Origin: Beijerinckiaceae bacterium
GTDB taxonomy: Bacteria > Pseudomonadota > Alphaproteobacteria > Rhizobiales > Beijerinckiaceae
DNA: 41,168 bases
Direction of reading: 5' to 3'
Assembly: GCA_019745195.1 (NCBI GenBank)
Contig: JAIETL010000064.1
Span: 1-41,168, forward strand
In this document: in pieces, positions 41,089 to 41,168 of the stretch
How the letters are laid out: each line of letters begins with the position of its first letter
Numbering within the stretch: position 1 is the first letter of the stretch
The notes under the pieces: generated by a model
Database searches by the model: none
Told to the model about the DNA's origin: nothing
The model's input: the letters and a program-made list of their open reading frames with translations, nothing else
Position numbers and translations under genes: made by a program

Positions 41089-41168
41089 CGCAAGTTCGCG
41101 GGCCTCCTCGATCGAGAAGCCCAGCGTGCGGGCCCGCTTGATGAAGCGAAGCTCATGGATCTCCTCGG
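41089..41168 (-). pseudogene. MerR-family regulator fragment at the window edge
   Basis: The minus strand from the right edge reads EEIHELRFIKRARTLGFSIE followed by EARELAR. This is the second helix region of the MerR-family DNA-binding domain (CueR/HmrR-like LRFIxRAxxLGFSxxE). It stops at the junction with the IS110 tail, so the regulator gene is interrupted there. The rest, including the N-terminal helix-turn-helix, lies beyond the window if it exists. Confidence 0.6.

Noticed and set aside
1..41168. tRNA, rRNA or CRISPR array
   Set aside because: I saw no regularly spaced repeats and no tRNA or rRNA-like conserved sequence on either strand.

Overview
The window looks like accessory DNA from a GC-rich alphaproteobacterium, probably of the order Hyphomicrobiales (Rhizobiales). 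The evidence is the VirB/VirD4 conjugation genes with an LPD7 protein, the long CoA-thioester and Liv-type ABC gene strings, and the codon use. The genus cannot be fixed from the sequence. The DNA is mosaic. The left two thirds are very GC-rich and etfBA is the richest part. About 30.8-39.2 kb is clearly less GC-rich. Both ends of that segment carry insertion-sequence debris.

Region 1 (1-5597, + strand) is the distal part of a conjugative type IV secretion operon: virB9 (3' part), virB10, virB11, virD4 and an LPD7-domain gene. Genes overlap or nearly touch, so they form one transcription unit. It suggests that the window is part of an integrative conjugative element or plasmid. A broken Crp/Fnr regulator (about 5770-6154) separates it from the cargo.

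Region 2 (6308-30664) is a large catabolic locus organised around a divergent promoter at 22871-22986. The leftward unit encodes a complete Liv-type ABC importer (binding protein, LivH, LivM, LivF, LivG). It continues with an alpha/beta hydrolase, an enoyl-CoA hydratase-like protein, a family III CoA-transferase, an acyl-CoA dehydrogenase and an NDP-forming acyl-CoA ligase. It ends with two MmgE/PrpD proteins flanking an Old Yellow Enzyme, and a tandem CoA-transferase fusion. The rightward unit encodes a BadI/MenB-like crotonase, an SDR, a second acyl-CoA dehydrogenase, an IclR regulator, a FadB-like hydratase/3-hydroxyacyl-CoA dehydrogenase and electron transfer flavoprotein (EtfB, EtfA). It then breaks off inside a thiolase gene. 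Together these genes could import an organic acid, activate it with CoA, reduce or dehydrate it, possibly open a ring hydrolytically, and run beta-oxidation with electrons passing to ETF. The substrate cannot be read from the sequence. An alicyclic or branched unsaturated carboxylate is my best inference.

Region 3 (30798-39150) is a second, compositionally different module. A Nac-like LysR regulator is divergent from a binding protein, LivH, a LivM-LivG fusion, LivF, a cyclase-family (kynurenine formamidase/isatin hydrolase type) hydrolase and an amidase-signature enzyme. The likely theme is uptake and hydrolysis of an amide, imide or lactam. The regulator-target gap holds a perfect palindrome that fits both the T-N11-A LysR box and the ATA-N9-TAT Nac pattern.

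Region 4 (39151-41168) is insertion-sequence debris: an IS66/IS3-type OrfA remnant, an IS481-type remnant, an IS110 transposase with a frameshifted C-terminus, and a MerR-family fragment at the right edge.
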